In this document: one piece after another, positions 1 to 6,484 of the stretch | Layout: every line of letters begins with the position of its first letter | How positions within the stretch are numbered: position 1 is the stretch's first letter | Assembly: GCA_025455505.1 (NCBI GenBank) | Contig: JALOMK010000040.1 | Location: 1 to 10,197, forward strand | DNA length: 10,197 nucleotides | From: Bacteroidales bacterium | Lineage (GTDB): Bacteria; Bacteroidota; Bacteroidia; Bacteroidales; VadinHA17 | Reading direction: 5' to 3' | Position numbers and translations under genes: made by a program | The notes under the pieces: generated by a model | Told to the model about the DNA's origin: nothing | Database searches by the model: none | Seen by the model: only the letters and a program-made list of their open reading frames with translations

Positions 1-74
1 TATATAAAGATCTGGATGTAACGCTTCTGAAAGATAAAGCCGGGTTGACGGGAGCTTTTTCTGACAGCATTTGA
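1..74 (+). CDS. Possible C-terminal end of an upstream gene (partial)
   Basis: An open frame runs in from the left edge (codons from base 3) and ends at TGA 72-74, giving about 23 residues ending in LTGAFSDSI. The codon composition looks coding, and the following 129 bases hold no competing gene. The fragment is too short to assign to a family, so no function is proposed. It may equally be a chance open frame. If real, it lies on the same strand as the cytochrome gene 129 bases downstream. Confidence 0.4.
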   Translation, partial: YKDLDVTLLKDKAGLTGAFSDSI

Positions 75-203
75 TGTGCCTGCATTTGCGGATTATCCGG
101 GCAGCTAAAGCCAAAAATCGTTAAAAAATCCCTAAGCCTGTTTCCGGAAATCATCTAAAAAGCTATCTTTAAAAGCTTTTTAAATGAATATTTACAGGGG
201 AAA
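75..203 (+). promoter_or_regulatory. Leader region upstream of the cytochrome gene
   Basis: This 129-base AT-rich gap separates the probable upstream gene tail from the cytochrome-SUMF1 gene, and is the most likely place for its promoter. I could not identify a clear -33 TTTG / -7 TAnnTTTG Bacteroidota promoter pair. The only distinct structure is the AT-rich inverted repeat at 156-182. The start codon at 204 is preceded by a purine-rich CAGGGGAAA stretch that could act as a weak ribosome binding site. Confidence 0.3.
156..182 (+). terminator. AT-rich inverted repeat, possible weak terminator or leader hairpin
   Basis: TAAAAAGCT (156-164) and AGCTTTTTA (174-182) are perfect 9-bp reverse complements around a 9-base loop, and the right arm carries a short T run. 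The stem is AT-rich and therefore weak. It could end transcription of the preceding gene or form a hairpin in the cytochrome leader just before its start. The position is seen directly; the function is a guess. Confidence 0.3.
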
Positions 204-1733
204 ATGAAATATACGCTGTCCGGCTCCCTCAGATCTGTTCCGCGAAGGAGCCTCCTGCTATTTGCGATTATTGCAATCTGTGTTTCCTTGCTTATTGGCT
301 GGTCAGGCCGGAAGGTAATAAAATACACCTCCACAGACAAATACTGCATGTCATGTCACATTCATCCTCATGCAGATCAGTCATGGAAGCTATCGACCCA
401 TTACAACAACTCATCAGGTGTAATTACACATTGCACCCAGTGCCATCTGCCTCCGGAAGGCCAGGGATACATCTACGCCAAGGCAAAACATGGCTTCAAG
501 GATGTGTATGGCTTCCTTTTCAAGGACAGCGCCGATATAAACTGGGAGGCAAAAAAACTCCTGGAGAACGCCAGAACCTTCGTGTATGAGGAATCATGCA
601 AAAAATGCCACCAGAACCTTTTTCCTGTCACACTTTCAGTAAAAGGCAGCAACGCCCACCTATTCTATACCCTGTCGGAAGATCCGCTTAACTGCATTAA
701 CTGCCACCTGAACGTGGGACATTACGACAGGAACGCACTTCATGCACATGATACCGGATTTGGAGTTAATATTACAGACAATAGGGACATCTATACTGCC
801 GCAGAACAAGTGAGCGGGTTTAAGGATTTCAATGAAAAGATCCCGGGAACAACGGTTTCATTTGACATGGTTGCAGTGAAGGGAGGCACATTCATGATGG
901 GCAGCCCAGCGGATGAGCCGCTGAGAGATGAGGATGAGGGCCCACGGCGTAAAGTCACTGTTTCCGATTTCTGGATCGGCCGGATCGAGGTTAGCTGGGA
1001 TGAATACCTCGCTTTTTTCAGGGCAACAGGTTCACAGGGACGGACCGAGGGACAGGTGGTTTCGTCTCGCAAAGCTGATGCAATCAGCGGGGCAACGCCT
1101 CCGTGGGGCGCTCCTGACCAGGGCTGGGGCAAAGGCCAGCGTCCTGCAATCACAATGTCATGGCACGCTGCAACCGTATATTGCCAATGGCTTTCAAAAG
1201 TCACCGGTAAGAAATACAGGCTTCCCACCGAGGCCGAATGGGAATATGCATGCAGGGGAGGAACCGAAACACCTTATTTCTTCGGGGGCAGTCCCAAAAA
1301 GTTCACCTCCAATGGTTTGCTGAAGAAGATTTTCAGCCCTGATACAGCCATAATCAATTCAATGGTTATTTACAAGGAAAACAGCAACGCCAGGACCGGA
1401 GAACCCGGCCGGGTGAAGCAAAATCCGCTCGGACTGCTGAACATGTCCGGAAACGTGGCTGAGTTCTGTCTCGACTTCTATGCCCCCGACACCTACGGAG
1501 CCGACACTGTGGCTGCCGTGAACCCTCGTGGACCAGCCAGGGGCAGGGAACATGTTATCAGAGGAGGTTCTTTTAAAAGCGACGCAAAAGACGTACGAAG
1601 TGCTGCCAGGGACCTTACAAAAACCCAGGCCTGGCTCGTTACTGACCCGCAGATGCCAAAAAGCATATGGTGGTACTCCGATGTAATAGATGTAGGCTTC
1701 AGGGTAGTATGCGAGACGGAAGGAACTAAATAA
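204..1733 (+). CDS. Tetraheme NapC/NirT-type cytochrome c fused to a SUMF1 (FGE-like) domain
   Basis: The 509-residue protein has a basic N-terminus, one membrane helix (about residues 16-33) and four CXXCH heme sites: CMSCH 48-52, CTQCH 77-81, CKKCH 132-136 and CINCH 164-168. The first is followed by a W...S.H pattern typical of the NapC/NirT/NrfH quinol-dehydrogenase cytochromes, which pass electrons from membrane quinol to periplasmic enzymes. Residues about 220-505 form a SUMF1/EgtB/PvdO domain: GGTFMMGS 227-234, RLPTEAEWEYACRGG 339-353, MSGNVAEF 414-421, RGGS 453-456 and GFRVVC 498-503. The two cysteines that catalyse formylglycine formation in true FGE are absent: Ser459 and Val464 lie where they are expected after RGGS. 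Sulfatase activation is therefore unlikely, and the domain may bind a ligand or serve an unknown redox step. There is no frame break at the junction. Domain identities are firm; the joint function is unknown. Confidence 0.9.
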   Translation: MKYTLSGSLRSVPRRSLLLFAIIAICVSLLIGWSGRKVIKYTSTDKYCMSCHIHPHADQSWKLSTHYNNSSGVITHCTQCHLPPEGQGYIYAKAKHGFKDVYGFLFKDSADINWEAKKLLENARTFVYEESCKKCHQNLFPVTLSVKGSNAHLFYTLSEDPLNCINCHLNVGHYDRNALHAHDTGFGVNITDNRDIYTAAEQVSGFKDFNEKIPGTTVSFDMVAVKGGTFMMGSPADEPLRDEDEGPRRKVTVSDFWIGRIEVSWDEYLAFFRATGSQGRTEGQVVSSRKADAISGATPPWGAPDQGWGKGQRPAITMSWHAATVYCQWLSKVTGKKYRLPTEAEWEYACRGGTETPYFFGGSPKKFTSNGLLKKIFSPDTAIINSMVIYKENSNARTGEPGRVKQNPLGLLNMSGNVAEFCLDFYAPDTYGADTVAAVNPRGPARGREHVIRGGSFKSDAKDVRSAARDLTKTQAWLVTDPQMPKSIWWYSDVIDVGFRVVCETEGTK

Positions 1734-1773
1734 AGGCATAAAGGCATAAAGGCATAAAGGCATAAAGGCATAA
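1734..1773 (+). repeat. Tandem array of five perfect 8-bp units (AGGCATAA)
   Basis: Five identical AGGCATAA copies run without a break and start at the base directly after the TAA stop of the cytochrome gene. The array fills most of the 65-base gap before the oxidoreductase gene. The unit is one member of the degenerate octamer family NGGCRTAR found at 7453-7508. Perfect identity suggests recent expansion or active homogenisation. The minus strand is open through the array only because the octamer lacks stops in that direction; it is not taken as coding. Confidence 0.95.
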
Positions 1774-1798
1774 CTTATATTAATGACAGTTTACTGAA

Positions 1799-3136
1799 AT
1801 GGAGAATATTGGCAGAAGAAAATTCATTGGAAAGACAGCCCTGGCCGGGATTGGCATAGCCGGGGCAGGGGCATTTCTCACATCATGCAGCCGTAAAACA
1901 GGCAATGAAGTTCCTGGTGTTGCTCCTGTCCTGAGCGGAGCACCAAAAGGCAGGAAGCTTAAAGCCGGTCTGGTAGGAACCGGTGCAAGGGGTACAGGGG
2001 CGGCAATAAATTTTATAAGCTGCGGCCCCGACCTCGAGATAATAGCCCTGGCTGATGTATTCCAGGACAAGATCGACGCCTGCAGGGAGAGATTTGCATC
2101 GTTCAACCTGCCTATACCCGCGGAGAACTGTTTCACGGGGTTCGACGGCTATAAGAAACTGATGGCTCTGTCCGACATTGATGTCGTTATTCTTGCAACT
2201 CCTCCCCAGTTCCGACCCGAGCATTTCCTTGAGGCTGTGCAAAATAACAAGCACTGCTTCCTCGAAAAGCCTGTCGCGGTCGATCCCGTGGGAATAAGGT
2301 CCGTAATGGCAACTGCAAAAAAGGCCGAGGCAATTGGGCTCAATGTAGTTACAGGAACACAACGCAGGCACCAGGAAGACTACATCGAAACATTTAAGCA
2401 GGTTGCTTCCGGCGCAATCGGAACAATAACTTCCGCCAAGGCCTTCTGGAACCAGGACCATGTCTGGTTCAGGGAAAGGGAAGAAGGATGGAACGACATG
2501 GAATACATGATAAGGAACTGGAACAATTTCTGCTGGCTCTGCGGCGACCACATCCTCGACACCCATGTTCATAATATCGATGTTGTGAACTGGTTTATGG
2601 GAAAGCATCCCGAGAAGGCAATCGGCTACGGCGGACGTCACAGGAGGGTTACAGGAGACCAGTACGACTTCTTCAGCATCGACTTCGACTATGGCAACGG
2701 GGTAAGCTCACACAGCATGTGCAGGCAGATCGACAGCTGTGCAAACGGAACAGGCGAACTCATTATTGGAACTGAAGGATATACAAACTGCCAGAATACG
2801 ATATGGGACCTGGATGGAAACATTAAATGGAAGTTTGAATACCCGAAAGACGAAAACGGCAATGCCATGAACGCAGTTAAGATCCCGCCCTACGTGCAGG
2901 AGCACATGCACCTCGTATGGGCTATCCGGACAGGAAATTATGTCAACGAGGCTGAAACTACCGCTGTTTCGACGCTAACTGCCATAATGGGACGAACTGC
3001 AGCGTACACAGGCAGGCTGATTACATGGGACGAAATCCTGAAATCTGATATGGACCTTGGTCCTGTTAAAATTGAATTCGGCCCGGTTGACATGGAATTC
3101 CCGGTGCCGGTGCCCGGAACACCGGTTATGATCTGA
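1799..3136 (+). CDS. Tat-exported, probably lipid-anchored Gfo/Idh/MocA family oxidoreductase
   Basis: The 445-residue protein starts with a twin-arginine signal (GRRKFIGK, residues 5-12), a hydrophobic stretch and a lipobox-like LTSC ending at Cys30. It is therefore probably exported folded and lipid-anchored outside the inner membrane. The mature part has the family layout: Rossmann dinucleotide motif GLVGTGARGTG (57-67), the EKP cofactor/catalytic motif (156-158), and the substrate-side GDHILDTHVHNID segment (249-261) supplying candidate catalytic histidines. Family members are NAD(P)-dependent sugar or cyclitol dehydrogenases; exported ones such as Zymomonas glucose-fructose oxidoreductase carry a tightly bound cofactor. 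Substrate is unknown. The EKP motif argues against GH109 glycosidases, which as I recall them diverge there. The 65-base gap to the upstream gene is occupied by the octamer array; an operon with the cytochrome gene is possible but unproven. Confidence 0.9.
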   Translation: MENIGRRKFIGKTALAGIGIAGAGAFLTSCSRKTGNEVPGVAPVLSGAPKGRKLKAGLVGTGARGTGAAINFISCGPDLEIIALADVFQDKIDACRERFASFNLPIPAENCFTGFDGYKKLMALSDIDVVILATPPQFRPEHFLEAVQNNKHCFLEKPVAVDPVGIRSVMATAKKAEAIGLNVVTGTQRRHQEDYIETFKQVASGAIGTITSAKAFWNQDHVWFREREEGWNDMEYMIRNWNNFCWLCGDHILDTHVHNIDVVNWFMGKHPEKAIGYGGRHRRVTGDQYDFFSIDFDYGNGVSSHSMCRQIDSCANGTGELIIGTEGYTNCQNTIWDLDGNIKWKFEYPKDENGNAMNAVKIPPYVQEHMHLVWAIRTGNYVNEAETTAVSTLTAIMGRTAAYTGRLITWDEILKSDMDLGPVKIEFGPVDMEFPVPVPGTPVMI

Positions 3137-3147
3137 ACTGAATTTGC

Positions 3148-3157
3148 ACTTGCAAGT
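3148..3157. other. 10-bp perfect palindrome ACTTGCAAGT in the intergenic gap
   Basis: A self-complementary 10-mer lies 11 bases after the oxidoreductase stop codon and 15 bases before the GT2 start. It is the only obvious structure in this 36-base gap. It could be a small operator half-site pair or chance; no second copy or known operator was recognised. Confidence 0.25.
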
Positions 3158-3172
3158 CATTTGTAAAAAGAA

Positions 3173-4102
3173 ATGTTTTCACTTGTAATACCGGTGTTCA
3201 ACGAGGAAGGACTCATCGATGAGTTGCTCAGCAGATGTGTGTCTTCAATAGAGAGCTTTACGGATAATTATGAGATTATTATAGTTGACGACGGGAGCAC
3301 TGACTCCAGTTTGGTCCTGGCGCTTGCATGGAGGGACAGGAATCCTGGAATAAAGGTCCTTGCTCTCTCGAAGAACTTCGGGCACCAGGCTGCATTCACA
3401 GCGGGACTTGAACATGCACGCGGTGAAATCATCGGAATGATGGATGGAGATCTGCAGGATCCCCCGGAGATACTTCCTGAAATGTACAGAAAGCTCACCG
3501 CTGATGGATACGACATAGTGAGCGGTAAAAAAACAGGCAGGCGCGGCAGTAAAAGCCGTAACTTTTCGGCCTGGCTCTTTCATCTTCTCTTCAGACATAT
3601 CGGAGAAATCAAGGATATGGAGAATTCAGGGAACTATTCCGTCATGAACCGGAAAGCACTTGAGGCTCTGCTCTCGATGAGGGAGAAGGTCAGGTATCTT
3701 CCCGGTCTGCGGACCTACATTGGCTTCAGGCAGGGATATGTTGGATTTGTAAGGGATGACAGGTTCAGGGGAGAACCGAAGATGAGCATCAGGAAGCTGA
3801 CTGTACTTGCCTCAGATGCAATTTTTTCGTTCTCAAGATTTCCGATCCGGTTCTGCCTTGTACTCGGAATTTTAGGGGTGCTTGTATTCCTGGCTGCAGG
3901 AATTTATGTTCTGATAGCCAAGATATCAGGTTTTGCCGTTCCTGGATGGTCGTCGACCCTTCTAAGCATCTACTTCATCGGATCGATACAGCTCATTTTC
4001 CTTGGAATACTTGGCGAATATGTATACAGGGGCTACAAGGAAACTCAAAACCGTCCGATTTACATTGTAAGGGAGTATTTCGGCGGGCCAGAGGATAAGT
4101 AA
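3173..4102 (+). CDS. GT2 family polyprenyl-phosphate glycosyltransferase (DPM1/GtrB/ArnC-like)
   Basis: The 309-residue protein has a cytoplasmic GT-A catalytic domain followed by two membrane helices (about 226-248 and 262-284). Visible motifs are PVFNEEG 7-13, VDDGSTD 38-44, LSKNFGHQ 65-72, the metal/nucleotide site DGDLQDPPE 91-99, and RFRGEPKMSIRKL 197-209, which matches the R..GE.K pattern of GtrB and dolichyl-phosphate mannose synthase relatives. Such enzymes transfer a sugar from a nucleotide donor to polyprenyl phosphate on the cytoplasmic face. The actual sugar cannot be told from sequence. Its stop codon overlaps the next gene's start (TAATG at 4100-4104), implying coupled translation with the GT39-like enzyme, a natural consumer of a lipid-linked sugar. 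The ATG chosen gives an N-terminus that begins directly with the conserved first beta strand. Confidence 0.92.
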   Translation: MFSLVIPVFNEEGLIDELLSRCVSSIESFTDNYEIIIVDDGSTDSSLVLALAWRDRNPGIKVLALSKNFGHQAAFTAGLEHARGEIIGMMDGDLQDPPEILPEMYRKLTADGYDIVSGKKTGRRGSKSRNFSAWLFHLLFRHIGEIKDMENSGNYSVMNRKALEALLSMREKVRYLPGLRTYIGFRQGYVGFVRDDRFRGEPKMSIRKLTVLASDAIFSFSRFPIRFCLVLGILGVLVFLAAGIYVLIAKISGFAVPGWSSTLLSIYFIGSIQLIFLGILGEYVYRGYKETQNRPIYIVREYFGGPEDK

Positions 4103-4104
4103 TG
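4100..4104 (+). promoter_or_regulatory. TAATG stop/start overlap coupling GT2 and GT39 translation
   Basis: The TAA stop of the GT2 gene (4100-4102) shares its last A with the ATG of the GT39-like gene (4102-4104). Such one-base overlaps usually mean that ribosomes finishing the first gene restart on the second, keeping the two products at matched levels. This supports the assigned start and a joint function. Confidence 0.8.
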
Positions 4105-6168
4105 CCGCACAGCAGGTACAGATATATTTTCATTGCAGCAGCAATCCTTATGCTGCCTTTGCTAGCAATTACAGGCAGGAAAGCCGGTATATCCTGCGAT
4201 GAAGTCCTTCATTATAACCATTCCGTCGCAGTTTATAAATATTTTGCAACACACGGCGCCGATACATCGGCCCTGTGGACCCCCGTTACGAACCTCAGAC
4301 ATTACGGGCAGGCCTACGATAACATTGCAACTATCCTGATTCGCTGGCTTGGCATTGACGATATTTACGCATTCCGGCACCTGATGAGCGCCTTCGCTGG
4401 ATGGCTCGTAATTCTGATTACGGCACTTTTTGCCGTATGGCTGGGAGGATACAGGAACGGATTAATAGTCCTGTTCCTGTTTGCAGTTTCCCCCACTTTT
4501 ATCGGCCATGCATGGAACAACCTCAAGGACGTTCCCTTTGCACTGGGGTACATTGCCAGTGCGTATTTTACAATAAAATTCATTTCTGCCCCCGGAAGGG
4601 CAGCAACTAAAATACTTATATTCATCACACTCAGTATGGCATTTACGCTGAGTATAAGGGCCGGAGGCCTTATTGTTTTCTGCTACCTTGTCTTTTTTAC
4701 ATTCATTTCCTTTGTTTACAGGTATGTCAATGACGGAAGCCTGGTGCTAAGGGATCTCTGGATTAAGTCGGGCCTTGTTATTGTCATGATCCTTGCAGCC
4801 TGGTTGCTCGGTATTCTGCTCTGGCCCTATGCCCTTCGTGAACCGCTGGGAGGGGTGATCGGATCATACAGGGTCATGGCTCATTTCCCCGATACCTTCA
4901 GGCAGGTATTTGAAGGAAGGGTGGAATGGTCCGATTTTATGCCCTGGTATTACCTTCCCAAGTCGATGCTGATAACAATACCCATCACGGTTCTTTCCGG
5001 GCTGCTTGTCTTTATTTTCACTTTCCGAAGGATCATATCAGGAAAAAAGGGATTGCAGTATTCACTCATCCTTTTCACGCTTCTGTTCCCTGTTGTCTTT
5101 GTATTTTATGAAAGGCCAAACCTCTACAGCTCCTGGAGGCAGTTTCTTTTTCTTTATCCTCCGCTTGTACTGCTTGCAGCGGCAGGTTTCGAAAAGGCCT
5201 TTGAATTATCAGGATACGGCTGGCGCCGTTATGCACTTTCTGCAGTAATTATCCTTTTGTCGGTTCACCCGATGAAATACATGGCGCAAAACCTTCCCTA
5301 TTCATATATTTATTACAACCAGCTCACAGGTGGAACAGCCGGCGCTTACGCCAGGTATGAGCTTGACTATTACTTTACAGGACAGACGATGGCTTCGGAA
5401 TGGCTGAAAAAATATCTCAGGGAAAAAGGTGAGACTGAAGGGACAATTGTAAAGGCGACATATTCAGTAAGCTGGCAGTTCAGGGACCTGCCCGGGGTGC
5501 ATACAGGCTATTTCAGGTGGGAGGAGCGAAGCATGGAAGACTGGGATTATGCGATTGTGACTAACAGGTATATTCCTCCCTTTCAGCTTAATAACGGCAT
5601 CTGGCCGCCAGGCGGAACTATCCACACTGAATATGCCGACGGTGTTCCTGTGTGTGTGGTTGTAAAGAGGACTTCCTTTGCCGGACTCAGGGGATACCGC
5701 TTCCTGCAGGCCGGGAACCTCGAGGCTGCTGAAGAGCAATTTAAGAAGGCTCTTGAGGCAGATGCATCTGATGAAATGATTTTTTTTAATTTTGCTGCTG
5801 TCCTTGTCAGGAAAGGTGAGATGCTCAGGGCTGATTCGCTTCTAAAGGCAGGATTATCACTCAATCCCGATTCAGACCAGATACTTATGTATCTTGGCAA
5901 TATTGCGAAAGCGGGGGGAAGGAATGAGGAAGCGGCCCTTTGGTACAGGAGGCTGACAGGGACAAACAGGAAGTACTTTGAGGCATATGTGGGACATGCG
6001 GAGGCAATTTCAGGCAAAGACCCTGAAGCGGCCAGGAAAGTTCTGAAAGATTGCCTGCTTATTAATCCACGGTTCAGTCCGGCTATTGTTGCGCTGGGTG
6101 ATACCTACAGGGAGACGCATCCGGAGCTTGCAGCAAAGTACTATAAACTTGCAGGAACTATTAAATAA
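4102..6168 (+). CDS. GT39/PMT-like membrane glycosyltransferase with C-terminal TPR domain
   Basis: The 688-residue protein has about ten or eleven membrane helices between residues 8 and 394, followed by a soluble C-terminal part. A CDE motif (32-34) in the first extracytoplasmic loop matches the acidic catalytic site of GT-C enzymes of the PMT/ArnT type. NLKDVPF (140-146) and SWRQFLFLYPPL (344-355) are also typical of the GT39/PMT_2 families. Residues about 526-685 form TPR-like helical repeats, for example AEEQFKKALEAD near 543-554. By analogy with ArnT topology this tail would lie outside the cytoplasm, where it could hold an acceptor protein. GT39 members use polyprenyl-phosphate sugars, fitting the overlapping upstream GT2. 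Protein O-glycosylation is the most attractive role; glycolipid or lipid A modification is the alternative. The fold is confident; the acceptor is not. Confidence 0.88.
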   Translation: MPHSRYRYIFIAAAILMLPLLAITGRKAGISCDEVLHYNHSVAVYKYFATHGADTSALWTPVTNLRHYGQAYDNIATILIRWLGIDDIYAFRHLMSAFAGWLVILITALFAVWLGGYRNGLIVLFLFAVSPTFIGHAWNNLKDVPFALGYIASAYFTIKFISAPGRAATKILIFITLSMAFTLSIRAGGLIVFCYLVFFTFISFVYRYVNDGSLVLRDLWIKSGLVIVMILAAWLLGILLWPYALREPLGGVIGSYRVMAHFPDTFRQVFEGRVEWSDFMPWYYLPKSMLITIPITVLSGLLVFIFTFRRIISGKKGLQYSLILFTLLFPVVFVFYERPNLYSSWRQFLFLYPPLVLLAAAGFEKAFELSGYGWRRYALSAVIILLSVHPMKYMAQNLPYSYIYYNQLTGGTAGAYARYELDYYFTGQTMASEWLKKYLREKGETEGTIVKATYSVSWQFRDLPGVHTGYFRWEERSMEDWDYAIVTNRYIPPFQLNNGIWPPGGTIHTEYADGVPVCVVVKRTSFAGLRGYRFLQAGNLEAAEEQFKKALEADASDEMIFFNFAAVLVRKGEMLRADSLLKAGLSLNPDSDQILMYLGNIAKAGGRNEEAALWYRRLTGTNRKYFEAYVGHAEAISGKDPEAARKVLKDCLLINPRFSPAIVALGDTYRETHPELAAKYYKLAGTIK

Positions 6169-6197
6169 TATGTGTTAAAATTAAAATTAGGATTAAG

Positions 6198-6458
6198 ATG
6201 AAAAAGGCATTTATTATCATTTCCATGTCGGCGCTCATGCTTTCAGCAGGAACAGGATCACTTATGGCCCAGGAGCAGCCTGAACCAAAAAAGGATACAG
6301 TGAACATGGACACTAATGCAAAACCTGAGTTTTATTATGAGGTTGAGGACGAGGAAGCAGGCGCAGGTAAATCATCGGCCGGGCTGATAGCTATTATTGC
6401 AGGTGCGGTTGTTGTGCTCGGTGGCGCTGCATTTGTGATGATGAAGAAGAAAAAGTAA
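6198..6458 (+). CDS. Small secreted membrane-anchored protein of unknown function
   Basis: The 86-residue product begins with a typical Sec signal peptide (basic MKK, hydrophobic core, likely cleavage after SLMA near residue 24). A short linker rich in Glu, Pro and Asp follows (about 25-55), then a Gly/Ser stretch, a single hydrophobic helix (about 62-82) and a KKKK tail. The mature form would be an acidic peptide of roughly 37 residues held outside the cytoplasm by a C-terminal anchor. The helix-plus-basic-tail end resembles C-terminal sorting signals, but no LPXTG, PEP-CTERM or other named motif is present. It starts 29 bases after the glycosyltransferase and lies 26 bases before the amidohydrolase gene, so it is probably co-transcribed. 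No family was recognised. Confidence 0.75.
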   Translation: MKKAFIIISMSALMLSAGTGSLMAQEQPEPKKDTVNMDTNAKPEFYYEVEDEEAGAGKSSAGLIAIIAGAVVVLGGAAFVMMKKKK

Positions 6459-6470
6459 GTCATACGGCCG

Positions 6471-6475
6471 GGAGG
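6471..6475 (+). promoter_or_regulatory. Shine-Dalgarno-like GGAGG before the nitrilase-family gene
   Basis: GGAGG ends nine bases before the ATG at 6485. It is the clearest anti-16S complementarity in the window; most other starts here have only A-rich or weakly purine-rich leaders. It supports the start chosen for the amidohydrolase. Confidence 0.55.
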
Positions 6476-6484
6476 GCTGAAAAA

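Noticed and set aside
204..1733. Frameshift-joined pair of genes or assembly chimera at the cytochrome/SUMF1 junction
   Set aside because: The frame is continuous with a plausible linker (about residues 170-220), and base composition does not change across the junction.
204..1733. Active sulfatase-maturing formylglycine-generating enzyme
   Set aside because: The catalytic cysteine pair after RGGS is missing and no sulfatase gene is present in the window.
1493..1771. Minus-strand open frames beginning with a repeating MPLCLYAF-type peptide
   Set aside because: The peptide is only the translation of the 8-bp tandem repeat in the stop-free direction; the rest lies antisense to the SUMF1 domain.
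1883..2641. Minus-strand open frame of about 250 codons
   Set aside because: It is fully antisense to the Tat oxidoreductase gene, whose family motifs are clear; the antisense product has no recognisable motif.
1799..3136. GH109 alpha-N-acetylgalactosaminidase
   Set aside because: The protein keeps the EKP motif of ordinary Gfo/Idh/MocA oxidoreductases; the GH109 sequence I recall diverges there.
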